A DNA stretch of 64,000 nucleotides from Paenibacillus camerounensis. GTDB lineage: Bacteria > Bacillota > Bacilli > Paenibacillales > Paenibacillaceae. The notes under the pieces were generated by a model. It saw nothing but the letters and a program-made list of their open reading frames with translations, was not told the DNA's origin and did not search any database. The translations under genes were made by a program, and so were the position numbers. The stretch is from the NCBI RefSeq assembly GCF_000723885.1, contig NZ_CCDG010000035.1, positions 1 through 64,000 of the forward strand. Reading direction: 5' to 3'. Position 1 is the stretch's first letter; every line of letters starts with the position of its first letter. Positions 33,827-42,014 of the stretch are shown one piece after another.

Positions 33827-34594
33827 ATGAGTAGCAGATTTAATGGGAAAGTAGCAATCGTAACCGGAGCAGGAAGCGGGATCGGACGGGCTACAGCACT
33901 CAAGCTTGCCAGTGAAGGGGCATCAGTTGTCTGCGTGACCATTTCCGAATCGGGAAAAGCTACGGTCCGTGAAATCACTGAACAAGGCGGCGAGGCGCTC
34001 TTCATCCAGGGCGACGTTTCTAAAGAGCCTGTTGTACAGGGCATAATCAAAGAAACCATTGAACGCTACGGTAAAATTGACTGCCTGTATAACAACGCAG
34101 CCATCACCGGTGACAACACGCTTGTAGTAGATTACCCAGTGGAAACATTCAGCCGGGTTATCGAAACGAACCTAAACAGCCAGTTTATGATGATGAAATA
34201 CGCGCTTCCGCATATGACGTCAGGTTCATCCATTCTGAACTGCGCCTCCCTGCACGGCACAATCGGTATGGCAGGCGATGCAGCTTACTCCGCAAGCAAA
34301 CATGCAATTATCGGTTTGACCAAGTCGGTTGCGGCTGAGGTGGGTCCGCTTAACATCCGTGCTAACGTACTGGCCCCGGGTCCGGTTCCGACAGTAATGA
34401 TGGGCCGTTACGAGCGTCTGCTGTCTGATGACGTGGAAGGCCTGCAGGCTGCAATTGCTTCCGGTACTGCACTTAAACGGTATGGAACTCCGGAAGAGGT
34501 CGCGAATTTCGTCTGCTTCCTGCTGAGTGATGAGGCCGCATTCATTACAGGTACTGTTCATCTGATTGATGGTGGCTATTCAGCTACCAAATAA
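33827..34594 (+). CDS. Short-chain dehydrogenase/reductase
   Basis: A 255-residue classical SDR. The NAD(P) motif TGAGSGIG (about residues 13-20), NNAA, the Ser of SILNCASLHG and catalytic YSASK are all present; the length is typical. The C-terminal end IDGGYSATK fits FabG-like enzymes. Substrate unknown. It leads a group with a STAS-like gene and a two-domain isoprenoid synthase, so oxidation or reduction of a lipid or isoprenoid alcohol or ketone is plausible but inferred. The ribosome site is weak (AAAGCGG) and the leader structured. Confidence 0.88.
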   Translation: MSSRFNGKVAIVTGAGSGIGRATALKLASEGASVVCVTISESGKATVREITEQGGEALFIQGDVSKEPVVQGIIKETIERYGKIDCLYNNAAITGDNTLVVDYPVETFSRVIETNLNSQFMMMKYALPHMTSGSSILNCASLHGTIGMAGDAAYSASKHAIIGLTKSVAAEVGPLNIRANVLAPGPVPTVMMGRYERLLSDDVEGLQAAIASGTALKRYGTPEEVANFVCFLLSDEAAFITGTVHLIDGGYSATK

Positions 34595-34682
34595 TAGCGT
34601 TTCCTGACAGGGAACTGTATATTATTAAATACATTAATTATATTCCTATTTCTCTCAACAAACCGTAAATCAAAACCGATAT

Positions 34683-34715
34683 AAATCATATGTACATATG
34701 ATTTAATACTATACT
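34683..34715 (+). promoter_or_regulatory. Perfect 22-bp palindrome at a promoter
   Basis: AAATCATATGT and its exact complement ACATATGATTT (34683-34704) adjoin TACTAT/TATACT (34707-34715), a likely -10. The palindrome occupies the -35 position, as expected for a dimeric regulator of the STAS-like gene. Confidence 0.65.
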
Positions 34716-34728
34716 TGGAGGAATCAAC

Positions 34729-35088
34729 ATGCCGTTCACAATGGAAGTTAACTCTCAGAAAAATCAAGTGGTTGTAAAAGCAATGGGCCTGACTGAAGCA
34801 GATGTGCCTTCTTACATCGCTGAGTTCGAAAAAGCTATGAAGCAGCTGAAGCCGGGCTTCACCGGGATTACAGATGTAACCGGCTCCCCGACGATCCTGT
34901 CTCCTGAGGTTGCTGCAATGCTTGCGCCTACAGGCGAAATGGCAGTTGCCAACGGCCTTGGCGGCTGGGCATATGTAGCTAACTCTCCAATCTGGAAAAT
35001 GCAGATGAAGAGACTCTTCGGAAGCTTTGCTGTTCACTACCCGACCTACGAGGAAGCAGATGCTTACCTGCAGGGCTTGAAGAAATAA
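34729..35088 (+). CDS. STAS-like (SpoIIAA-like fold) small protein B
   Basis: A 119-residue protein with strands and helices like the protein at 11704: the N-terminal strand QVVVKAMG, then EFEKAMKQLKPGFTGITDVTG, WAYVANS, and the ending YPTYEEADAYLQGLKK compared with VDTVDEAWAIVKG. It is well expressed by its signals (TTGGAGG before ATG 34729). It is preceded by its own palindromic promoter region and followed by a terminator, so it can be controlled separately from the SDR gene. Function unknown. Confidence 0.75.
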   Translation: MPFTMEVNSQKNQVVVKAMGLTEADVPSYIAEFEKAMKQLKPGFTGITDVTGSPTILSPEVAAMLAPTGEMAVANGLGGWAYVANSPIWKMQMKRLFGSFAVHYPTYEEADAYLQGLKK

Positions 35089-35102
35089 TTCGGTTTTCAC
35101 AG

Positions 35103-35130
35103 GGAAGGTCCTACGGGGCCTTCTTTTTTT
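35103..35130 (+). terminator. Rho-independent terminator
   Basis: GGAAGGTCC pairs with GGGGCCTTC, followed by TTTTTTT. Confidence 0.85.
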
Positions 35131-35272
35131 GTCGCCGGAATGTATCCGTCCGTACCGGATGCGTAACCAACCTGCTCAAAGCCCGTATAAGGATAAAAAG
35201 CCGTACCGAATTCCTTCAATGGAAGAAATGCAGCTGATTTATCACAAATAAGAGCCGAGGGTTGTGCATCGT

Positions 35273-37657
35273 ATGAATGAGAATTTCAAAACAATGGCGG
35301 AAGCGGAGTATCAGCATGCAGAACAGAAGGCTGTCCGGTACTTTACTGCACTCTATAACCAGGTTATAGACAAATCGTATACATCACATCTGACCCATGA
35401 CATTCAGTTGTGGAAAAAAAACCATTTAAAGCGCTGGAACGGGCTGTCCCTATTCTCACGCGGCAGCCGGAAGCAGGAAGACAAGGATTTCTACCGGTAT
35501 ATCCAGTGGCTCAACGTTACAGGCAAGCTGGAGGGGTATCTGGACCGCAGCATTTCGTACATTTACATGCGGGATCTGGGAAAGGATCTGCAGGCAGATG
35601 AAACACAAAAGCGGATCAGGAAAACAGCAGAGGATGTCAGCCGACTTCTGCTTAAGCCGCCAAGCCGTAACCAGGCGGTCCAACCGGAATTTATGAATCT
35701 GGCAGGAGCCTACCGGTGGGCGCAAAAGGAAGGCATAGAAGCGGCAATCATCTGGCTGTTCGAAAAATTGCGGGCTGTAGCCGGCCATATTCCTGAAGGA
35801 ATGAGTGCCGAGCACGCACAGCGCAAGCTGATTAAGATTATCGTTGGAGTTGTCATGCATGTTACAGAGGAGTTGGGAGAGGATGCTGCGCCTGAGGAGC
35901 GGTCCCGCAGGCTGGATGCTGCCGTCCGGCTTGGTTATTCCTACGGGCTTACCTATCCGTTCGTAGATGATCTGCTGGATTCACAAATTCTGACCTCAGC
36001 TGAAAAGGAGCAGTATTCCGCATTGATCCGTACTGCGCTGCTAAGCGGGGAGGTTCCTGAGCTGGGTGTATGGTCCGGGGAGAACACGGAGCTTATCCGG
36101 TATATCCATGCTGAACTGTCAGAGGCCTTCCTCTATATCAGCGGGTACCGGGAGACGGACATCAGGCAGCGTTTTTTTGCGCAGTCGTATGTTTTTTTTC
36201 AGGCACAGGATATTGACCGGGTGAAGGCGCTTGATTACGGCGGATATACGAATGAAGAGCTGTATGTGCCTGTTATTCTGAAATCCTCCTCATCCCGGCT
36301 GATTGCCAGATCGGTGATCGGTGCGCCTGAGGATGAGGGGTTTGAAGCACGTACCTTTTATTTCGGCATTTACAATCAGCTGGCTGATGATTTTGCCGAT
36401 ATGGAGCAGGATCTTAAGGACGGTGCAGTAACACCCTATACTTATTATTTACAATATCACCGGCAAAGGCCTGATCTGATTAATCCCTTTGAGGTCTACT
36501 GGGCGGTGATATCGAATTTAATCCACACTGTATATCATTCCGACCCCAGAGCGCGCGAGGTTATATTGGACCGGGCAATTAACGGGCTTAAGCGTTACAG
36601 GGAACGTGCCGGGGCAGTCAAATATAATGAGACGATGAAGATTTTTGCCGGCGGGATCCCGGAGTTTAACCGTGTATTGCAGAGAATGGTGCGGAAGGCA
36701 GATGATGTAGACTTTTTTGATAAGCTGCTGCGCGACGGAATGATTGAACAGCTAAGGAAGGATGCGGCAGATCAGGAGGCATTCTCGCACAGCTTCAACC
36801 ATGTGCGCACGCTGATCAACAATGAACTTCTGTTCTCCGCAGAGGCTGGGATTCCGGCCGTACAGGACCGGCTGATCCATGCGGCCAATTACAGCCTGGA
36901 GGGGGACGGAAAAAGGGTCAGGCCGGTCCTGACCTGGGTCATGGGTGTAAATGAATACGGTCTGGACGGACAGGCGATCTTGCCGCTGCTGCGGTCGCTG
37001 GAGTATATGCATACGGCTTCACTGATCTTTGATGATCTGCCTTCGCAGGATAATGCCGCGACCCGGAGAGGGAGGGAGACGCTGCACCAGGTACACAGCA
37101 GCGCGGTTGCTGAGCTGACCGGTCTGTACATGATCCAGCAGGCTACCTTCCAGCAGGCCTCTCTGAACCTGTTCAAGCCGGAAACCGTGCTTGCATTGAT
37201 CCGCTACTCGGCCGAAAAGGCGGCGGATATGTGTATGGGCCAGATGATGGATCTGGACGCCAAGGGTCAGGCGCTCACGCTGGAGCAGCTGGACCGGATC
37301 AGCTTTTACAAAACAGGGATTGCCTTTGAGGCTTGTCTGGTGATGCCTGCGATGCTGGCTGAGGTGGAGGAACAGGAGATTGCTGCGCTCAAACGATATG
37401 CCTATCACATGGGGATCGCTTTTCAAATCAGGGATGATCTGCTTGATGTGGAAGGGGATACTGAGGTGCTCGGGAAGCCTGCCGGTAATGATGCCGCCAA
37501 TAACCAGTCCAATTTTGTCTCGATTCTGGGCGTGGAGGGTGCCGGTAAGGAGATGTGGAAGCATTATTGTCAGGCAAGTGATGCGTTACAGGTGATCCCC
37601 CGTGACATACCTTTTCTGAAGCATCTGCTCCATTATGTGGTACACCGGGAACGTTAA
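35273..37657 (+). CDS. Two-domain isoprenoid synthase fusion
   Basis: About 794 residues. The C-terminal part (~505-794) is a short-chain prenyl diphosphate synthase: GDGKRVRP, first Asp-rich motif DDLPSQD (~587-593) then RRGRETLH, FYKTG, and second motif QIRDDLLDVEGD (DD at ~721). The usual Lys-x-Thr after this motif is replaced by NNQSNF. The N-terminal ~480 residues also look like an all-helical isoprenoid-synthase fold with FVDDLLD (~230-236) and QLADDFADMEQDLKDG (~369-383), the latter like the second motif of squalene/phytoene-type synthases. A prenyl-chain maker fused to a condensing or cyclising domain is inferred. ATG 35273 is preferred to GTG 35264 by ribosome-site spacing. Confidence 0.8.
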   Translation: MNENFKTMAEAEYQHAEQKAVRYFTALYNQVIDKSYTSHLTHDIQLWKKNHLKRWNGLSLFSRGSRKQEDKDFYRYIQWLNVTGKLEGYLDRSISYIYMRDLGKDLQADETQKRIRKTAEDVSRLLLKPPSRNQAVQPEFMNLAGAYRWAQKEGIEAAIIWLFEKLRAVAGHIPEGMSAEHAQRKLIKIIVGVVMHVTEELGEDAAPEERSRRLDAAVRLGYSYGLTYPFVDDLLDSQILTSAEKEQYSALIRTALLSGEVPELGVWSGENTELIRYIHAELSEAFLYISGYRETDIRQRFFAQSYVFFQAQDIDRVKALDYGGYTNEELYVPVILKSSSSRLIARSVIGAPEDEGFEARTFYFGIYNQLADDFADMEQDLKDGAVTPYTYYLQYHRQRPDLINPFEVYWAVISNLIHTVYHSDPRAREVILDRAINGLKRYRERAGAVKYNETMKIFAGGIPEFNRVLQRMVRKADDVDFFDKLLRDGMIEQLRKDAADQEAFSHSFNHVRTLINNELLFSAEAGIPAVQDRLIHAANYSLEGDGKRVRPVLTWVMGVNEYGLDGQAILPLLRSLEYMHTASLIFDDLPSQDNAATRRGRETLHQVHSSAVAELTGLYMIQQATFQQASLNLFKPETVLALIRYSAEKAADMCMGQMMDLDAKGQALTLEQLDRISFYKTGIAFEACLVMPAMLAEVEEQEIAALKRYAYHMGIAFQIRDDLLDVEGDTEVLGKPAGNDAANNQSNFVSILGVEGAGKEMWKHYCQASDALQVIPRDIPFLKHLLHYVVHRER

Positions 37658-37679
37658 CAGCTAAAGCTATTGTAAAAGC

Positions 37680-37706
37680 GAAAGCCCGCACCGGATGCGG
37701 GCTTTT
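37680..37706 (+). terminator. Rho-independent terminator
   Basis: AAAGCCCGCA pairs with TGCGGGCTTTT. Confidence 0.85.
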
Positions 37707-37731
37707 GCATGCGCTTTTGGATCAGTGCCCG

Positions 37732-38589
37732 CTACAGAAGCATCCGCTTAATCTCATCCACAATCAGCTGCGGCTCGGTGTACATAATCATGTGACCGGA
37801 CAGCGGAGCCTCAACAAGGCGGCTGCCCGGATGAGCCTCTGCCGTCTTCCGGTGTGCAGCATGCAGCACGGGTCTGGTCTTCTTCTCCATCCGTGAGATA
37901 TGGGTGCCGGAGATAAGGGTCAAAGGTAGGTTGCCAAGCTGAACCGGCCGGTCATGCAGTGTCTTCAGGTCCTGCAGGAAATCTCTACCCTCGGCAAGCA
38001 TTGTCTTAGCCGCCTGCATCGTAAAGTCCTCACGCTTATGATCGGCATAGACATCAGCAGGCTGAACCTTACCCGGTCTGCTCCCGATCAGCTTGTAGAG
38101 GCCGGTTCTCATCATGAACGGAATGATATAATCCATTCTGCCGTAATGCTTCGCCGTCGCCTCCTCAAAATACAGATTACAGTTCTCGTCGGTCGGATCG
38201 ACCAGAAGGATTCCGAGGATCTGTGAAGAGCCCAGCAGGGCTGCGACAGTCCGGACGATGGGCCCTCCCCAGCTGTGGCCGACAAGGATGAACGGTCCGC
38301 TGCCAAGCTGCCGGAGCAGGAAGACTAGGTCCCCGGCGATCCGGGACAGCGTCCGGGGAGCAGAATCCGGCTCACTCCTGCCGCTGCCGGCCCGGTCGTA
38401 GACGACGGAGCGGGTATGCTCTGCGACCGGCGGCTGCACCAGTCCCCAGCAGGAGCGCGACATGCCCATGCCGGATTCAAACACTACGGTCACCGGACCG
38501 TCTCCCTTCACCATGTAATGAAGCTTGCGGCCGTCAGGAGTCTGTATGTAGTGGCTGTTTCCGAAAGTATGTGAATGGGTAGCGGGCAT
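37732..38589 (-). CDS. Alpha/beta hydrolase with Fur-box-like site
   Basis: A 285-residue alpha/beta hydrolase. It has an oxyanion region GDGPVTVVFESGMGMS, the nucleophile elbow GHSWGG, an acid in LLVDPTDEN or a later loop, and C-terminal His in LSGHMIMYTEP. ATG 38589 has GGAGAG before it, so the upstream TTG at 38607 is not needed. A Fur-box-like TAAGAATAATTATCA lies 20-34 bases upstream (38609-38623), suggesting an iron-limited role such as siderophore ester hydrolysis. No signal peptide, so cytoplasmic. Substrate unknown. Confidence 0.85.
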   Translation of the reverse strand: MPATHSHTFGNSHYIQTPDGRKLHYMVKGDGPVTVVFESGMGMSRSCWGLVQPPVAEHTRSVVYDRAGSGRSEPDSAPRTLSRIAGDLVFLLRQLGSGPFILVGHSWGGPIVRTVAALLGSSQILGILLVDPTDENCNLYFEEATAKHYGRMDYIIPFMMRTGLYKLIGSRPGKVQPADVYADHKREDFTMQAAKTMLAEGRDFLQDLKTLHDRPVQLGNLPLTLISGTHISRMEKKTRPVLHAAHRKTAEAHPGSRLVEAPLSGHMIMYTEPQLIVDEIKRMLL

Positions 38590-38608
38590 GTTTATCTCTC
38601 CAGTCAAT

Positions 38609-38623
38609 TAAGAATAATTATCA
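38609..38623 (-). promoter_or_regulatory. Fur-box-like site
   Basis: On the minus strand TGATAATTATTCTTA matches 13 of 15 positions of TGATAAT-N-ATTATCA, just upstream of the hydrolase. Confidence 0.6.
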
Positions 38624-38666
38624 ATTGATTCAATTGTAAGCGAGAGTAAGGAATTGGACAAGCAGA

Positions 38667-39434
38667 TTAAAAAATGGAAATTAGCTCCTTTGTATATGGA
38701 TGCCTGTCCTCAGCAAACATCATTTGCCTGCTGAAGCTGTCGACAAATGTTCCTTCGCGCATAACAAGCATTCTGCTGCACATCCGGCTGACTGCTGCCA
38801 GGTCATGGGATATAAACAGATACGCCAGCTTCAGATTGCGCTGCAGGTGCTCCAGCAGGGTCAGGATTGCGCCCTGGGACAGAACATCCAGGCTCGCCGT
38901 CGGCTCATCCAGTACGATCAGAGCCGGCTCGATGCTGACCGCCCTGGCAATCGTTACCCGCTGCTTCTGTCCCCCGCTCAGCTCATGGGGATAGCAGCCG
39001 GAGAGCGAAGGAGACAGCTCTACCGCTTCCAGAAGCTCGGTTACAAAGGCGGAGCGGGAAGTGCAGCTGAAATAGGAATGCTGCATTTGGCTGCTGTATT
39101 GTTTGTAAGGGTCCAGAAGAGAATCTCTGATGCGCAGCCGAGGGTTCAGTGCTGCTGCTGGATTCTGAAAAACCATCTGCATATCCCGGCGGTACGGGTT
39201 CAGCTGCTTCTCGGTAAGCTGCTGAACCGGCTGGCCTTTGAAGATGATGGTACCGCTGCTTACCGGCTCAAGGCGCAGCAGACAGCGTGCCAGCGTGCTT
39301 TTTCCGCAGCCGCTCTCCCCGACCAGACCCAGGCTCTCCCCCCGCCCTAATTGAAAGCTAACCTCGTCTATGGCAAGTTTGCCGCTGGCATAACGCTTGG
39401 ACAGCTGTTCTACGCACAGTAAAGGATTACTCAT
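38667..39434 (-). CDS. Opp/Nik-type ABC importer ATPase (second)
   Basis: A 255-residue ATPase of the OppF/NikE type. Walker A GESGCGKST, signature ELSGGQKQR, Walker B ALIVLDEPTASLD and switch FISHDLA are intact. It overlaps the preceding ATPase gene by four bases. With its partner it powers the permeases at 40222 and 41067. It is last of the five-gene operon. The C-terminal oligopeptide-transporter extension of longer OppF proteins is absent, which fits nickel/metallophore-type systems. Confidence 0.9.
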   Translation of the reverse strand: MSNPLLCVEQLSKRYASGKLAIDEVSFQLGRGESLGLVGESGCGKSTLARCLLRLEPVSSGTIIFKGQPVQQLTEKQLNPYRRDMQMVFQNPAAALNPRLRIRDSLLDPYKQYSSQMQHSYFSCTSRSAFVTELLEAVELSPSLSGCYPHELSGGQKQRVTIARAVSIEPALIVLDEPTASLDVLSQGAILTLLEHLQRNLKLAYLFISHDLAAVSRMCSRMLVMREGTFVDSFSRQMMFAEDRHPYTKELISIF

Positions 39435-40222
39435 GGCTGCGCCTCCTGCAGACCGGAAGGAAGACGTGAGAGCACCGGAGCGGCGGCGATTAGCCGTCTT
39501 GTGTACTCATGCCTCGGGTGGTCAAGGACTCGGTGTGTGCCGCCGGATTCGACAATCCGGCCGTCCTTCATGACCGCTATCCGGTCAGTATAACGTCTGA
39601 CATGCCGCCAGTCATGGGTGATAAACAGAATAGAACAGCCGGTTTCAAGCCGCAGCCGGTTCAATAGGCTCAGCACACGATGGCCGCTGACACTGTCCAA
39701 TGCGGTCGTTACTTCATCTGCAATCAGCACATCCGGCGAGAACAGCAGGGCGAGGGCGATGGAGGCCCTCTGCAGCTGGCCCCCGCTTAGCTGAAACGGA
39801 TAGCGTGATGCGAGACTGCCTTCAAGGCCCACGGATTCCAGCGCAGCTGAAGTTCGGTCCGGAGCTTCACGCAGGCGCTGCTTGTCATGGGTTGCAATCG
39901 CCTCCCTGAAATGCTGCCCGATGGTGCGGAAGGGAGCGAAAGCAGCCTGATAATCCTGGAAAATGTAAGACATCCGGCGGCCTAGCAGACTTCGGAGGTT
40001 GCTGCGTTTCAGCCCGAGCAGATCAGTACCTTCAAGCAGGATGCTGCCTTCGGCAGACAGGCCGGGCGGAAGCAGCTGGCCGGCGCTGCGGGAGAGCAGG
40101 CTTTTTCCGCTGCCGCTCTGTCCGACCAGGGCATGCCATTCACCGGGCTGGACGTTCAGGGATACCTTGTCAACCAGTGTCCGGGAAGAGGTGCGTATGG
40201 TAATTTCATCGAAATGCAGCAT
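39431..40222 (-). CDS. Opp/Nik-type ABC importer ATPase (first)
   Basis: A 263-residue ATPase of the OppD/NikD type with Walker A GQSGSGKSL, signature QLSGGQLQR, Walker B VLIADEVTTALD and FITHDW. It shares one base with the upstream permease gene and four with the next ATPase, so translation is coupled. Short length fits the NikD/CntD group rather than full-length OppD. Cytoplasmic face of the importer. Confidence 0.9.
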   Translation of the reverse strand: MLHFDEITIRTSSRTLVDKVSLNVQPGEWHALVGQSGSGKSLLSRSAGQLLPPGLSAEGSILLEGTDLLGLKRSNLRSLLGRRMSYIFQDYQAAFAPFRTIGQHFREAIATHDKQRLREAPDRTSAALESVGLEGSLASRYPFQLSGGQLQRASIALALLFSPDVLIADEVTTALDSVSGHRVLSLLNRLRLETGCSILFITHDWRHVRRYTDRIAVMKDGRIVESGGTHRVLDHPRHEYTRRLIAAAPVLSRLPSGLQEAQP

Positions 40223-41070
40223 TAGACGCGCACCTCCTTCTTAACATCAAAATAATCTCTGAGATAATCGCCGAGCATATTCACGGACAGCACCAGCAGC
40301 ACAATCGCCAGGCCCGGATAGAGCATCAGCTGCGGTGCAAGCTGGAAGTAGGGGCGTGAGTCATTGAGCATGGCTCCCCATTCCGGGGTCGGGGGCTGTA
40401 CCCCAAGCCCGATGTAGGATAGTGAGGAGATCAGCAGAATAACCTTGCCCAGGTCAAGGCTTGCCAGGACCAGCACCTGTCCGGCAACATGCGGCAGGAG
40501 ATGCCTGCTGAGCATGTTGGCCGGGGACAAGCCGTTAATCCGGGCCGCCAGCATGTAATCCTGCCGGGACTCGGTAATTACTGTGGTACGCACTACCCGG
40601 GCATAGCTGACCCATTTGACCATAACAATGGCGGTAATCATGCTGTGAAGACCGGGACCCAGCAATCCGCTGAGCACGATAACAACGATCATGTCGGGAA
40701 AAGCCAGGAAGCCGTCGGCAATGCGCATAAAGATGCGGTCCAGCCAGCCGCCCTTGAAGCCGGCAATCATACCGGACGCTGTGCCGATAAGCAGAGCGGC
40801 GGCCAGGGCGAGCAGACTATAGCCGACGGTCTGCCTTCCGCCGAGCATCAGCCTGGTCAGCACGTCACGGCCCAGATGATCTGTCCCCAGCGGATGCATA
40901 AGACTTGATCCCTGCAGGCGGATACTGAGGTTAGTCAGGGTGGAGTCATGACGGAGAACAAAAGCTGTATAAATGTAAAGGAACAGAAGGAGAGCAGCGG
41001 TAAGAACCGCCGTGCCAAGCTGAAGTTTGTAGCGCATGGCGGTCTGCGGCTGCTTGAATAAGCGTATCAT
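40222..41070 (-). CDS. Opp/Nik-type ABC permease (DppC/NikC)
   Basis: A 282-residue permease with an N-terminal membrane segment, the family motif HPLGTDHLGRDVLTRLMLGGR and five further membrane helices. The coupling loop region reads AARINGLSPANMLSRHLLPH. It forms the channel together with the gene at 41067. Start and stop overlap neighbours, as in a tight operon. Confidence 0.9.
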   Translation of the reverse strand: MIRLFKQPQTAMRYKLQLGTAVLTAALLLFLYIYTAFVLRHDSTLTNLSIRLQGSSLMHPLGTDHLGRDVLTRLMLGGRQTVGYSLLALAAALLIGTASGMIAGFKGGWLDRIFMRIADGFLAFPDMIVVIVLSGLLGPGLHSMITAIVMVKWVSYARVVRTTVITESRQDYMLAARINGLSPANMLSRHLLPHVAGQVLVLASLDLGKVILLISSLSYIGLGVQPPTPEWGAMLNDSRPYFQLAPQLMLYPGLAIVLLVLSVNMLGDYLRDYFDVKKEVRV

Positions 41071-42014
41071 ATCCCGGTCTCCTTCCCTTTTAATCTGATT
41101 TCAGGCTTCAAATAACGGTTAAGCAAATCCACTCCGGTGTTGACGGCAAATACAGTAAGCGCCATGACGAGTATGTAGCCCTGAATAACAGGATAATCAC
41201 GCTGGCGGATGGAATCCACAATCAGTTTGCCGATGCCGGGATAAGCGAACAGCACCTCAATGACCACGACTCCGCCGATTAGGCTTCCAAGGCTTACCCC
41301 GAACACTGTAATAACCGGCGGCAGGCTGTGACGGAAGGCATAGGACCAGAAGATCCGCCGCTCCGGAATGCCGCGGGCCCTCCCGGAGACGATAAATTCC
41401 TCGCTCAGCGAATCCAGCAGACTGGAGCGGAGCAGACGGAGATATACGCTGGAGATGGCCAGCCCCAGTGTAAGCGAAGGCAGAACCATTGAAGGGATGC
41501 CGCCCCGTCCCATCGTTGGCAGCCAGCCCAGCTGAACGGCGAACAGATCCATTAATATCAGCCCCAGCCAGAAGCTGGGTACGGCAGCACCAATCACAGA
41601 CAGGGCACGGCTGAGCTTATCCAGCCAGCTGTCCCGGTAAAGTGCAGACAAGGAAGCTAACGGCAGTGTAACAATCAGCATGACAGCAAGTGAGCCTAGT
41701 GTCAGCTCCAGTGTAGCCGGCAGGCTGGAAGCAATCAGCTTGAAAGCTGGTTCACCGGTGGCATAGGAATTTCCGAAATCCAGCCGCACAAACTTGGCCA
41801 GCCACTGTCCATACTGGACAGCAAGCGGATCATTGAAGCCCATTTCCTCACGCAGCGCCTCAATCTGCTCCTGGCTGACGGAGAGCTCGTCAACATTCAG
41901 GATGGTCAGCGCGGGATCACCGGGAGCCAGGCGGATGAACAGAAAGCTGATAAAGGTAATAAACAGCACAAACAGGACGACCTCAAGAAACTTGCGGGTG
42001 ATAAGCCGCAGCAT
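41067..42014 (-). CDS. Opp/Nik-type ABC permease (DppB/NikB)
   Basis: A 315-residue permease. N-terminal segment, then FIRLAPGDPALTIL and GLDFGNSY-like RLDFGNSYATGEP, six membrane helices. The coupling loop is SGRARGIPERRIFWSYAFRHSLPPVI, and the end GGVVVIEVLFAYPGIGKL is typical. It overlaps its neighbours by 1-4 bases. Confidence 0.9.
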   Translation of the reverse strand: MLRLITRKFLEVVLFVLFITFISFLFIRLAPGDPALTILNVDELSVSQEQIEALREEMGFNDPLAVQYGQWLAKFVRLDFGNSYATGEPAFKLIASSLPATLELTLGSLAVMLIVTLPLASLSALYRDSWLDKLSRALSVIGAAVPSFWLGLILMDLFAVQLGWLPTMGRGGIPSMVLPSLTLGLAISSVYLRLLRSSLLDSLSEEFIVSGRARGIPERRIFWSYAFRHSLPPVITVFGVSLGSLIGGVVVIEVLFAYPGIGKLIVDSIRQRDYPVIQGYILVMALTVFAVNTGVDLLNRYLKPEIRLKGKETGI

